Origin: Eubacteriales bacterium
GTDB lineage: Bacteria > Bacillota > Clostridia > Lachnospirales > Lachnospiraceae
Assembly: GCA_030524455.1 (NCBI GenBank)
Contig: JAUNGT010000001.1
Span: 248,001 to 312,000 of the forward strand
Length of the DNA: 64,000 nt
Reading direction: 5' to 3'
Part shown: positions 15,644-23,512 of the stretch, piece after piece
How positions within the stretch are numbered: the stretch's first letter is position 1
How the letters are laid out: each line of letters opens with the position of its first letter
Notes under the pieces: model-generated
Seen by the model: only the letters and a program-made list of their open reading frames with translations
Told to the model about the DNA's origin: nothing
Databases searched by the model: none
Program-made: the position numbers and the translations under genes

Positions 15644-16087
15644 ATGGCGGAGCCTACCAAATATTTTGTGGTGACCAAGAAGGCGGTGCCCGAGGTACTG
15701 CTGAAGGTGGTTGAGGCCAAGCGGCTTCTGGAATCCGGCAGGGTTCCAACCATTCAGGACGCTGTGGATGCCACGGGGATCAGCAGAAGTTCTTTTTATA
15801 AGTATAAAGACGACATTTTCCCGTTTCACGACAATACCCAGGGCAAAACCGTGACGCTGTCTTTGCAGGTGGACGACGAGCCGGGACTGTTATCGGACGT
15901 GCTCAAGGTGATCGCGGAGTTTGGAGCGAATATTCTGACGATCCATCAGAGTATCCCGATCAACGGCGTGGCGGCCCTGAGCATCAGCGTGCAGGTGCTG
16001 CAGGGGACGAGGGACATTTCGGAGATGCTCGACGAGATGGAGCAGAGAAGCGGCGTGCACGGCGTAAAAATACTTGCCAAGGAATAG
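15644..16087 (+). CDS. ACT domain-containing protein (PheB/UPF0735 family)
   Basis: This small regulatory protein of 147 residues has an N-terminal helix-turn-helix-like part (IQDAVDATGISRSSFYKYKD) and a C-terminal ACT domain (LSLQVDDEPGLLSDVLKVI, then GANILTIHQSIPINGVAALS) of the amino-acid-sensing type. AGGGGATAAAA precedes ATG 15644; an in-frame ATG at 15611 lies upstream of the site and is rejected. It sits 9 bases before a homoserine dehydrogenase that lacks a clear ACT domain, so it may provide feedback sensing in trans. That role is inference. Confidence 0.85.
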   Translation: MAEPTKYFVVTKKAVPEVLLKVVEAKRLLESGRVPTIQDAVDATGISRSSFYKYKDDIFPFHDNTQGKTVTLSLQVDDEPGLLSDVLKVIAEFGANILTIHQSIPINGVAALSISVQVLQGTRDISEMLDEMEQRSGVHGVKILAKE

Positions 16088-16096
16088 GAGACTGGA

Positions 16097-17305
16097 ATGA
16101 TCAAGACGGCGATTTTAGGGTATGGTACAGTGGGAAGCGGAGTGGCCCAGGTGCTTTCCTGCAATCGGGACCTGATTGCAAAGCGCGTGGGCGATACGCT
16201 GGAGGTAAAATACATCCTGGATCTGCGGGATTTTCCCGGGGATCCCTTTGAGGACAGGATTGTCCACGATATCGATACGATCCTGGAGGATCCGGAGATT
16301 TCCATCGTCTGTGAGACGATGGGGGGCAATGAACCGGCCTACACCTTTTCCAGGCGTGCGCTGGAAGCCGGCAAAAGCGTGTGTACCTCCAACAAGGAGC
16401 TGGTGGCAAATCACGGCGCGGAGCTGATCCGGACCGCCAGGGAGCATTGCTGCAACTATCTGTTCGAGGCAAGCGTGGGCGGCGGTATCCCGATTATACG
16501 TCCTTTAAACTGTGCGCTGACGGCGGAACGGGTGCTGGAAATTTCCGGCATTTTAAACGGGACGACCAATTATATCCTGACGAAGATGGAGCAGGAGCAG
16601 ACATCCTTTGGCGCCGCTCTTTCCGAGGCGCAGCGGCTGGGGTATGCGGAGAAAAATCCGGAGGCCGATGTGGAGGGCCATGACGCCTGCCGGAAAATCG
16701 CGATCCTCACCTCTTTGATGGCGGGAAGGACCGTGGACTTTCAGGAGATTCACACGGAAGGCATCAGCGGGATCGAGCCGCAGGATTTTGCCTACGCCAA
16801 AAAACTGCATATGACCATCAAGCTGCTGGCGGTGAGCCGGGAGAAGGAGGAGGGCTATCAGGCTTATGTGGCTCCCTGCCTTTTGGATAAGGATCAGGCG
16901 CTGGCGGGGGTCAATGATGTGTTCAACGCGATCTTTGTCCACGGCAACACGCTGGGCGAATCGATGTTCTACGGCAGGGGAGCGGGAAAGCTGCCCACGG
17001 CCAGCGCGGTGGTGTCGGATATGGTGGACTGCGCAAGGCATCCGGGGATTCACATCGGTTGTCTGTGGGAGCCGGAAAAGCAGGAGCTGACCGATTACCG
17101 GGATCTGGAGGGCCGCTTCTTTGTGCGGATGAAAAAGAGCGCGCGGCTGCAGGCGGAGAAGGTGTTTGCACCTGAGCGGGAGGTCTGGCTGGAGGAGCTG
17201 CCGGAGGAGTACGGCTTTGTCACCTCCGGGATGAGTGAACGGGAATTTGTAAAAAGGCAGGAGCAGGTTCCCGGCCTGATCAAAAGAATACGGATAAAGG
17301 ATTGA
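16097..17305 (+). CDS. hom: homoserine dehydrogenase (first of two)
   Basis: This enzyme reduces aspartate semialdehyde to homoserine with NAD(P)H, at the branch to threonine and methionine. The Rossmann motif GYGTVGSGV lies near residue 8. The catalytic-domain phrases TSNKELVANHGAEL, ILNGTTNYILTKM, ADVEGHDACRKIAIL and GRGAGKLPTASAVVSD follow in order. At 402 residues it is shorter than ACT-containing enzymes. The last 70 residues do not show the usual ACT pattern (compare the copy at 48582). It lies between a stand-alone ACT protein and aspartokinase in a compact operon. Confidence 0.94.
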   Translation: MIKTAILGYGTVGSGVAQVLSCNRDLIAKRVGDTLEVKYILDLRDFPGDPFEDRIVHDIDTILEDPEISIVCETMGGNEPAYTFSRRALEAGKSVCTSNKELVANHGAELIRTAREHCCNYLFEASVGGGIPIIRPLNCALTAERVLEISGILNGTTNYILTKMEQEQTSFGAALSEAQRLGYAEKNPEADVEGHDACRKIAILTSLMAGRTVDFQEIHTEGISGIEPQDFAYAKKLHMTIKLLAVSREKEEGYQAYVAPCLLDKDQALAGVNDVFNAIFVHGNTLGESMFYGRGAGKLPTASAVVSDMVDCARHPGIHIGCLWEPEKQELTDYRDLEGRFFVRMKKSARLQAEKVFAPEREVWLEELPEEYGFVTSGMSEREFVKRQEQVPGLIKRIRIKD

Positions 17306-17317
17306 ACGGGAGAAATT

Positions 17318-18637
17318 ATGAGAAAAGTAGTAAAATTCGGCGGCAGTTCCCTGGCCAGCGCAGAGCAGTTTGAAAAGGTGGGAGAGATCATCCGGGCGGA
17401 GAGCTCCAGACGTTATGTGGTTCCCAGCGCGCCGGGCAAGCGGTTCCGCAAGGACACCAAGGTGACGGATATGCTGTATGGCTGTTACGCCCTGGCGGAA
17501 AAGGATCAGGATTTTAGCCATGAGCTGCAGCAGATCAAGGAGCGTTATCAGGAGATTATCGACGGACTGAAGCTTTCTCTCTCCCTGGAGGATGAGTTTG
17601 CGGGGATCGAGCGGAACTTCAAAGCTCATGCGGGCCGGGATTACGCCGCATCCCGTGGAGAATATTTAAACGGCATTGTGATGGCTGCCTACCTGGGCTA
17701 TGAGTTCGTGGATGCCGCGGAGGTGGTCTTTTTCAAGCCGAACGGCGAATTTGACGCGCAAAAGACCAACGAGGTGATGGGAGAGCGGCTCAAAAAGATG
17801 GAGAACGCCGTGGTTCCGGGCTTTTACGGCTCCAATCCGGACGGCAGCATCCGCACCTTTTCCAGAGGCGGCTCCGATATTACGGGCTCCATCGTGGCCA
17901 AGGCCGTGCATGCGGATGTTTACGAAAACTGGACGGACGTGTCGGGCTTTCTGATTGCGGATCCCAACATTATCCCCAACCCTGAGAAGATCGAGACGAT
18001 CACCTACCGGGAGCTGCGGGAGCTGTCCTACATGGGGGCCTCCGTGCTTCATGAGGAATCCATCTTCCCGGTGAGAAGCGAGGGAATCCCGATCAATATC
18101 CGCAACACCAACGAGCCGGACAACAGCGGGACCTGGATTGTGGAGAGCACCTGTCAGAAGCCCCGGTTCGTGATCACCGGCATCGCCGGGAAAAAGGGCT
18201 TTTGCTCGATCAACATCGAGAAGGATATGATGAATGCGGAGATCGGCTTTGGCCGCAAGGTCCTGCAGGCCTTTGAGGATAACGGCATCTCCTTCGAGCA
18301 TGTGCCCTCCGGCATCGACACGATGACCGTGTTCGTCCATCAGGATGAATTTATGGATAAGGAGCAAAATGTCGTCTCCGCCCTGCACCGGATCGCGGAT
18401 CCGGACATGGTGGATATCGAGGGCGACCTGGCGCTGATCGCCGTGGTGGGCCGCGGGATGAAGTCCACGCGGGGAACGGCGGGCCGGATTTTTGCCGCGC
18501 TGGCCCACGCCAACATCAACGTCCGCATGATCGATCAGGGCTCAAGCGAGCTAAACATCATCATCGGCGTGCGGGACGAGGATTTCGAGGCGGCGATCCG
18601 GGCGATTTACAATATGTTTGTGCTGGTACAGCTGTAA
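17318..18637 (+). CDS. aspartate kinase
   Basis: This enzyme phosphorylates aspartate, the first step toward lysine, threonine and methionine. The 439-residue monofunctional protein starts with the family motif VVKFGGSSLAS. It has SRGGSDITGSIVAKAVHADV and NWTDVSGFLIADP in the kinase domain and two C-terminal ACT units (KGFCSINIEKDMMNAEIG; LALIAVVGRGMKSTRGTAGR), so feedback inhibition is likely. It lies 12 bases after hom and is the last gene before a strong terminator. The operon order ACT-hom-ask commits carbon to homoserine. Confidence 0.95.
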   Translation: MRKVVKFGGSSLASAEQFEKVGEIIRAESSRRYVVPSAPGKRFRKDTKVTDMLYGCYALAEKDQDFSHELQQIKERYQEIIDGLKLSLSLEDEFAGIERNFKAHAGRDYAASRGEYLNGIVMAAYLGYEFVDAAEVVFFKPNGEFDAQKTNEVMGERLKKMENAVVPGFYGSNPDGSIRTFSRGGSDITGSIVAKAVHADVYENWTDVSGFLIADPNIIPNPEKIETITYRELRELSYMGASVLHEESIFPVRSEGIPINIRNTNEPDNSGTWIVESTCQKPRFVITGIAGKKGFCSINIEKDMMNAEIGFGRKVLQAFEDNGISFEHVPSGIDTMTVFVHQDEFMDKEQNVVSALHRIADPDMVDIEGDLALIAVVGRGMKSTRGTAGRIFAALAHANINVRMIDQGSSELNIIIGVRDEDFEAAIRAIYNMFVLVQL

Positions 18638-18642
18638 AAAGG

Positions 18643-18670
18643 AAAAAAACCGGGATTTCCCGGTTTTTTT
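18643..18670 (+). terminator. rho-independent terminator after aspartate kinase
   Basis: AAAAAAACCGGG pairs perfectly with CCCGGTTTTTTT around a 4-base loop, giving a strong terminator six bases after the stop codon. Confidence 0.9.
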
Positions 18671-18819
18671 CTGCAACTTTTTCCAGACTTTTTGCGTCGG
18701 TATAATCAGGCGTATTCTGCACACGATAAGGGAACAGCTTATCAAATTCAGAAAAACTTAAATTTTTCTGGCCGGGAGTTGTGGTATACTGTTGTATATT
18801 TTGGAAAGGACACAGAAAG

Positions 18820-19548
18820 ATGGCGGATATGAAAAAGCCTGTCATACAGGTGAAGGATCTGTACAAGATCTACCGCGTCGGAGATACCCGGGTGCGGGCG
18901 TTAAACGGCGTGGACTTCACCATATATAAGGGTGAATTCTGCTCGATTGTGGGTACCTCCGGCTCCGGTAAATCCACGCTCCTGAACATGCTTGCGGGGC
19001 TGGAGAAGCCGACGAAGGGCGAGATTATTATCGCAGGGGAGCATATCGAGAACAAGACGGAGAACCAGCTGGTAAAATTTCGGAGGGAGCACATCGGATT
19101 TATTTTTCAGTCCTTCAATCTGATGCCCACGATGACAGCGGTGGAAAATGTGGCGCTGCCGCTGACCTTTCAGGGGGTAGGAAAGGCAGAGCGGCTGCGC
19201 AAGGCCTCCGCCCTGCTGGACCTGGTCAAGCTTGAAAAGTATAAGAATCACCGGCCGACACAGATGTCCGGCGGACAGCAGCAGCGGGTCGGCGTGGCGC
19301 GGGCGCTGGTGGTGAATCCGGAGATCGTCTTTGCGGACGAGCCGACCGGAAACCTGGATTCCAATACCTCCCGGGAGGTGATGGAGCTGATGCGCCAGGT
19401 GGTGCGGGAAAAGCAGCAGACTCTGGTGATGGTAACGCACGACAATCATCTGGCCGGCTTTGCGGACCGGATTTTCCATATCATAGACGGAAAGATTGTG
19501 CAGATCGAGGATAATACACAAAAGGACAAGGTGGATGAAAATGAATAA
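18820..19548 (+). CDS. ABC transporter ATP-binding protein (MacB/LolD family)
   Basis: This 242-residue ATPase belongs to the MacB/LolD type VII ABC systems, which drive a FtsX-like permease rather than substrate passage through the membrane. Walker A GTSGSGKST is near residues 45-53. The signature MSGGQQQRVGVARAL, Walker B FADEPTGNLD and the H-loop MVTHDNHLAGFAD are present. ATG 18820 follows AAAGGACACAGAAAG; ATG 18829 is possible. It is followed without a gap by an exported accessory protein and the permease. Confidence 0.93.
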   Translation: MADMKKPVIQVKDLYKIYRVGDTRVRALNGVDFTIYKGEFCSIVGTSGSGKSTLLNMLAGLEKPTKGEIIIAGEHIENKTENQLVKFRREHIGFIFQSFNLMPTMTAVENVALPLTFQGVGKAERLRKASALLDLVKLEKYKNHRPTQMSGGQQQRVGVARALVVNPEIVFADEPTGNLDSNTSREVMELMRQVVREKQQTLVMVTHDNHLAGFADRIFHIIDGKIVQIEDNTQKDKVDENE

Positions 19549-21262
19549 GGTGGGAAAGAAACTTCTGGCGGCAGCTGTCGCAGCGATGCTGGCGGCAGGC
19601 AGCCTGGGCGCGTCGCCGATGATTGCGCTGGCGGACGAGGTAAGCGACAACGACGTGGACTACATCGATGACGACAATCGCTACGACGCCTCCGCAGAGC
19701 TCAAAAACTACATGGAAAGCCTGATCAAGCGGGAAAATCCGGAGCAGTACATCAAGGATAAGCTGGGCGACATTATGTACAGCGGGATTTACTACATCGC
19801 CAACTCCGAGCATATGACGGAGGCGGAGATGTGGAGCTATGTGGGCACCGTGAAGGGGCAGATGGACGCGGCGATCGGCAAAAGCGGAGAGGTGACGACC
19901 ACGTCGGAATTTCTGACGGTGGCGGACAACTGGGAGACGCCCACGGTTTCCTACGGGCAGAATGTCAATATCGTGCTGCCGCTGATCAACATGGGGGAGG
20001 AATGGCTGACGGATCTTTTAGTGGAGCCGGAGGTGTCCAACGACGTGCAGAACTGGCCCTTCAAGCCGGACAACACCGGATATACCCAGAATTTCAATGA
20101 GATCCCCGGCTGCGCGACCAAGCTTTACGACGAGGCGGTATTTAACCGGCGCGAGCTGACCTGGACCTTTACGGCCCGGGAGGATGTGCTGACCGGCTAT
20201 TATCCGTTAAAGTTCAAGGTCTGGTACAGCAAGGAGGGCATCCGCTGCGCGGAGCCCGCGGAGATTACCGTATATGTATACTGCCAGGGCAAGCCGGGCA
20301 GCGGGCGGATCGGCATGAGCGAGGAGACCAATGTTTCCCAGCCCCGCATTATTGTCACGGGCTTTGAGACGGAGCCTGCGGAGGTATTTGCGGGCGACGT
20401 GTTCACGCTGAATATCCATGTGAAAAACACTTCCCCCGACACGGCGGTGAACAATGTGCTGTTTGACCTGCAGGCGGTTGAGGGCGGCACGGAGACCAGC
20501 ACCGGCCAGGTGACCAACAGCTATGCCTCGTTTCTGCCGACCTCCGGTTCCAGTTCCATCTATGTGGCGAACATGCCGGCGGGCAGCAGCCAGGATTTAA
20601 AGATCGAGATGCAGGCGAAGGCGGATCTGTCCCAGAAGCCCTATGTGGTGACGGTAAAGATGAAATACGACACGGATTTAAAGGCGGATCTGACGGATGA
20701 GGCCAAGGTTTCCGTGCCGGTCAAGCAGGAATCCAAATACGATGCCAGCACGCCGGAGGTCAATCCTGCCAGCATCATGGTGGGCGAGCAGTCCAACGTG
20801 ATGTTCCAGCTTTACAATACCGGTAAGACGACGCTGTACAATGTGCAGGTAAAATTTGAGGCCGACAGCGTGGAGGGCGGCGATACCTTCATCGGCAATC
20901 TGGAGCCCGGAGCGACCGGCAACGTGGACGCCATGGTGACGGGAATCGCGCCGACGATGGATGACGGTACCGTGAAGGCGGTTATCACCTACGAGGATGA
21001 TGCGGGCAACCAGACCCGGAACGAGTTAAACGTCAACATCATGGTGACGGAGATGCCGGTGGACGACGGCACGTCCGATATGAACGTGCCTGTGGAGACG
21101 GAAAAGACGGGCCCCGGGGCAGGACTGATCGCGGGAATTGCGGTGGGAGCCGTCGCATTGATTGCCGTTTTGACGACCGTTATCCTGAAAATCCGCAAAA
21201 AGAAAAAGGCAGCGAAGCTTTTGGCGGAGGATCTGATGGATCTGGATCATAAGGACGAATAA
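19535..21262 (+). CDS. exported membrane-anchored protein with CARDB-like domains, partner of the MacB-type ABC system
   Basis: The 575-residue protein has a Sec signal peptide (MKMNKVGKKLLAAAVAAMLA, cleavage near ALADE). Its acidic extracellular part contains at least two CARDB/COG1361-like beta-sandwich units (AGDVFTLNIHVKNTSPDTAV; VGEQSNVMFQLYNTGKTTLY). A C-terminal membrane segment (GLIAGIAVGAVALIAVLTTV) follows, with a basic cytoplasmic tail (KIRKKKKAAK). It overlaps the ATPase gene by 14 bases and is 2 bases from the permease gene. It therefore occupies the place of the periplasmic adaptor in MacAB-like systems, but it is not a MacA homologue. A link to envelope assembly or efflux is inferred. 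Confidence 0.82.
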   Translation: MKMNKVGKKLLAAAVAAMLAAGSLGASPMIALADEVSDNDVDYIDDDNRYDASAELKNYMESLIKRENPEQYIKDKLGDIMYSGIYYIANSEHMTEAEMWSYVGTVKGQMDAAIGKSGEVTTTSEFLTVADNWETPTVSYGQNVNIVLPLINMGEEWLTDLLVEPEVSNDVQNWPFKPDNTGYTQNFNEIPGCATKLYDEAVFNRRELTWTFTAREDVLTGYYPLKFKVWYSKEGIRCAEPAEITVYVYCQGKPGSGRIGMSEETNVSQPRIIVTGFETEPAEVFAGDVFTLNIHVKNTSPDTAVNNVLFDLQAVEGGTETSTGQVTNSYASFLPTSGSSSIYVANMPAGSSQDLKIEMQAKADLSQKPYVVTVKMKYDTDLKADLTDEAKVSVPVKQESKYDASTPEVNPASIMVGEQSNVMFQLYNTGKTTLYNVQVKFEADSVEGGDTFIGNLEPGATGNVDAMVTGIAPTMDDGTVKAVITYEDDAGNQTRNELNVNIMVTEMPVDDGTSDMNVPVETEKTGPGAGLIAGIAVGAVALIAVLTTVILKIRKKKKAAKLLAEDLMDLDHKDE

Positions 21263-21264
21263 AT

Positions 21265-22692
21265 ATGAGGATTCTGGATTTGCTGCGGATGAGTTCCAGC
21301 AGCCTGTGGAAAAGAAAATTCCGGACGGTCCTGACGATTTTGGGCGTTGTGATCGGAACGGCCTCCATTGTGGTGATGGTTTCCCTGGGATTGGGGCTGA
21401 ACCGGGCGACGATGGAGCAGATCGAGCAGTACGGCGGCCTGACCACGATTGAGGTGCGGGAGGGCAACGGAGGGAGCGGCGGAGTTTCCTATATGGGCGG
21501 AGGACTTGTGATCTCCTCCGTCACCGGAACCTCGGACTCGAAGGATAAGGTGCTGCGCCTGGACGACGCGACCGTGGACATGCTTGGCTCAATGGAGCAT
21601 GTGGAGAGCGCTTCCCCGGTGCTGCAGATCAATATTGTGGCAAAATATGCACAGTATGTAAACGACTATATGACGGTCATGGGCATGACGCCCGAAGGAC
21701 TGGAAAGCTTAAACATCAATGTGGGGGAAGGGCATCTGCCGCTGGACAGTAAGGAGCTGGAGTTCTTTTTCGGCAACCAGGTGGCGTCGGAATTTTACAA
21801 TCCGAAGACCTACGACTATCCCTACTACACGACGGGCGAGCCCGTCGTGGATTTTACGAAGGACAGCGTGTTCTATATTTTTGATCAGAACGCCTATTTT
21901 TCCAGTCAGAACAGCGGACAGAATACGCCGGGCGGAGACGGCTCCGGTTCCGGTACGACGCAGCCGCCCAAGAAATATCTGATTAAGACGGCCGGTGTGG
22001 AAAAGGCCAACGGGGAAAACGAGTGGAGCTCCAACGGCTACTATGTGTACTGTAATCTGGATGCCCTCAAGGATATGCTAAAGCGTATTTTCCGGAACAA
22101 GGCGATTCCGGGACAGCCCACCACCTCCAGCGGAAAGCCCTATAAGGATCTGTACTATTCCGTGATTAAGGTGAATGTGGACGACATCGACCATGTTCTG
22201 GAAGTGCAGGAGCAGATCCAGGCGCTGGGCTACGATGCCAGCAGCAACATCGAGTGGGTGAAATCCACCCAGCAGCAGTACGCCAATATTCAGGCGATGC
22301 TGGGCGGGATCGGCGCGGTTTCCCTGCTGGTGGCGGCCATCGGGATCACCAACACGATGATGATGTCCATCTATGAGAGAACCAAGGAAATCGGCGTGAT
22401 GAAGGTGCTGGGCTGCGATATGCGCAACATTCAGGTCATGTTTCTGGTGGAGGCCGCCTATATCGGATTTATCGGAGGCGTTGTGGGACTGCTTTTAAGC
22501 TACGGCATCTCCGCGATCATCAATAAAGCGGTGGCGGCAAGCGGGAGCATGTCCAACCTTTCGTCCTATATTCCGTTCTGGCTGGCAGCAGCGGCGGTGG
22601 TCTTCGCGGTGATCATCGGTATGGTGGCAGGCTTCTTCCCGTCGCGGCGGGCGATGAAGCTGAGTCCCCTTGCGGCGATCCGCAACGAGTAG
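21265..22692 (+). CDS. ABC transporter permease (MacB/FtsX type)
   Basis: The 475-residue protein has the MacB topology: one N-terminal membrane segment (FRTVLTILGVVIGTASIVVM), a large extracellular core (residues about 50-330), and three C-terminal segments including GIGAVSLLVAAIGITNTMMM, with the conserved ERTKEIGVMKVLGC cytoplasmic loop. The core contains a Gly/Ser/Thr-rich linker (TPGGDGSGSGTTQPPKK). It forms one transcription unit with the ATPase and the exported accessory protein, ending in a terminator 30 bases downstream. Confidence 0.93.
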   Translation: MRILDLLRMSSSSLWKRKFRTVLTILGVVIGTASIVVMVSLGLGLNRATMEQIEQYGGLTTIEVREGNGGSGGVSYMGGGLVISSVTGTSDSKDKVLRLDDATVDMLGSMEHVESASPVLQINIVAKYAQYVNDYMTVMGMTPEGLESLNINVGEGHLPLDSKELEFFFGNQVASEFYNPKTYDYPYYTTGEPVVDFTKDSVFYIFDQNAYFSSQNSGQNTPGGDGSGSGTTQPPKKYLIKTAGVEKANGENEWSSNGYYVYCNLDALKDMLKRIFRNKAIPGQPTTSSGKPYKDLYYSVIKVNVDDIDHVLEVQEQIQALGYDASSNIEWVKSTQQQYANIQAMLGGIGAVSLLVAAIGITNTMMMSIYERTKEIGVMKVLGCDMRNIQVMFLVEAAYIGFIGGVVGLLLSYGISAIINKAVAASGSMSNLSSYIPFWLAAAAVVFAVIIGMVAGFFPSRRAMKLSPLAAIRNE

Positions 22693-22721
22693 GATTCATC
22701 CGAAAAATATTGTACTGTGGG

Positions 22722-22766
22722 ACCGGAGACTTCGGAAGCTTTTCAACGGAGTCTCCGGTGTTTTTT
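22722..22766 (+). terminator. rho-independent terminator after the MacB-type operon
   Basis: ACCGGAGACT (22722-22731) pairs with AGTCTCCGGT (22750-22759), followed by GTTTTTT. Confidence 0.85.
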
Positions 22767-22768
22767 GT

Positions 22769-22820
22769 GCGATACGCCCTGCAAGCGAACCGCTTTGCCG
22801 TGAGCCGGACGCGGTATCGC
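22769..22820. repeat. family 2 palindromic repeat, short copy
   Basis: It begins GCGATACGCCCTGCAAGCG and ends GCGGTATCGC, so the ends form an inverted GCGATAC/GTATCGC pair. The middle shares GAACCGCTTTGCCGTGAGCC with GAACAGCTTTGCTGTGAGCT in the longer copy at 30,081. The big GCAAGCGGCTGCC hairpin of that copy is missing here. Confidence 0.65.
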
Positions 22821-22946
22821 ATTCTGTCCCGGATGAGAAAATTATCTGAAAATTCTGAATAATATGCCATAATTATCAGATATAAAAGTATATATAAAAT
22901 AAAAACTGATAAATATGATGAATCAAATAAAAAGACAGAAAACTTA

Positions 22947-22975
22947 TTGACAGAAGAGGGGACGCAGGCTATAAT
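22947..22975 (+). promoter_or_regulatory. consensus promoter of the candidate long ncRNA
   Basis: TTGACA (22947-22952) and TATAAT (22970-22975) are separated by 17 bp, a perfect consensus match and the strongest promoter I see in the window. No protein gene starts within 500 bp downstream. Confidence 0.85.
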
Positions 22976-22981
22976 GAAGCT

Positions 22982-23464
22982 ACAAACAAGGAAGACAGAA
23001 CAAACAAAACGATACCAACAGAAAAGGAGGTAATTCCACCGAAAACATAACCTGACAACCCTTTGAACGCTGAGGATGCAACAATGGCAGGAACAGAAAA
23101 AGCCATATCGAATGTCGAGAGCATCAAAGACGGATGAGGGTACAAGAAAAAGTTCATAGAGAGTCTTTAAAGGGAACAGGAAGTTCCGTTTACTTTAAAG
23201 AGATGCGCAAAGCAACAAGAAGAAACTTATCGAGTACACGAAACAGGCAGTAGCGTAAGCAGAGCAGATGTTGTTTGACAGCAGGGAAACACGATGAAAC
23301 GGAAAAGCTGTCGGGGGATGTCAGAACAGAACTTAACGTTACGGTACGCAAGTACAAGTCCCGAGGGTTGGAAAGATAAAGTGGAACGGAGGTTCAGACC
23401 ATTGGACAGCGCAGAGTAGAAGCGGGTATTGATCAAAAAGATGATTGATACCCGCTTCGGTTTA
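22982..23464 (+). ncRNA. candidate long structured non-coding RNA, class not assigned
   Basis: The 0.48 kb between a perfect promoter and a terminator holds no open frame with a usable start and site. It is A-rich and distinctly less GC-rich than its neighbours. Pairings visible by eye are: GATGC/GCATC (23075-23079 with 23121-23125) enclosing ATGGC/GCCAT and a TCGA hairpin, i.e. a three-way junction; TCTTTAAAG/CTTTAAAGA (23164-23172 with 23193-23201) capped by GGAAC/GTTCC; GACAGC/GCTGTC (23277-23282 with 23307-23312); GTAC-GCAA-GTAC; and a long-range CAACCCT (23056-23062) with AGGGTTG (23364-23370). The end is an 11 bp terminator stem, GAAGCGGGTAT/ATACCCGCTTC (23419-23458). Size and setting resemble large ornate RNAs such as ROOL or OLE, but I cannot assign a family. 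Confidence 0.6.
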
Positions 23465-23512
23465 TGTTAATCTATATAATATCTTGCGGGAAAGAAAGGA
23501 ACAGTTGGGGAT

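Noticed and set aside
22982..23464. Group II or group I intron, tmRNA or RNase P RNA
   Set aside because: No group II domain V/VI-like end or intron-encoded protein, no tmRNA tag frame or tRNA-like ends; RNase P RNA is clearly at 40671 instead.
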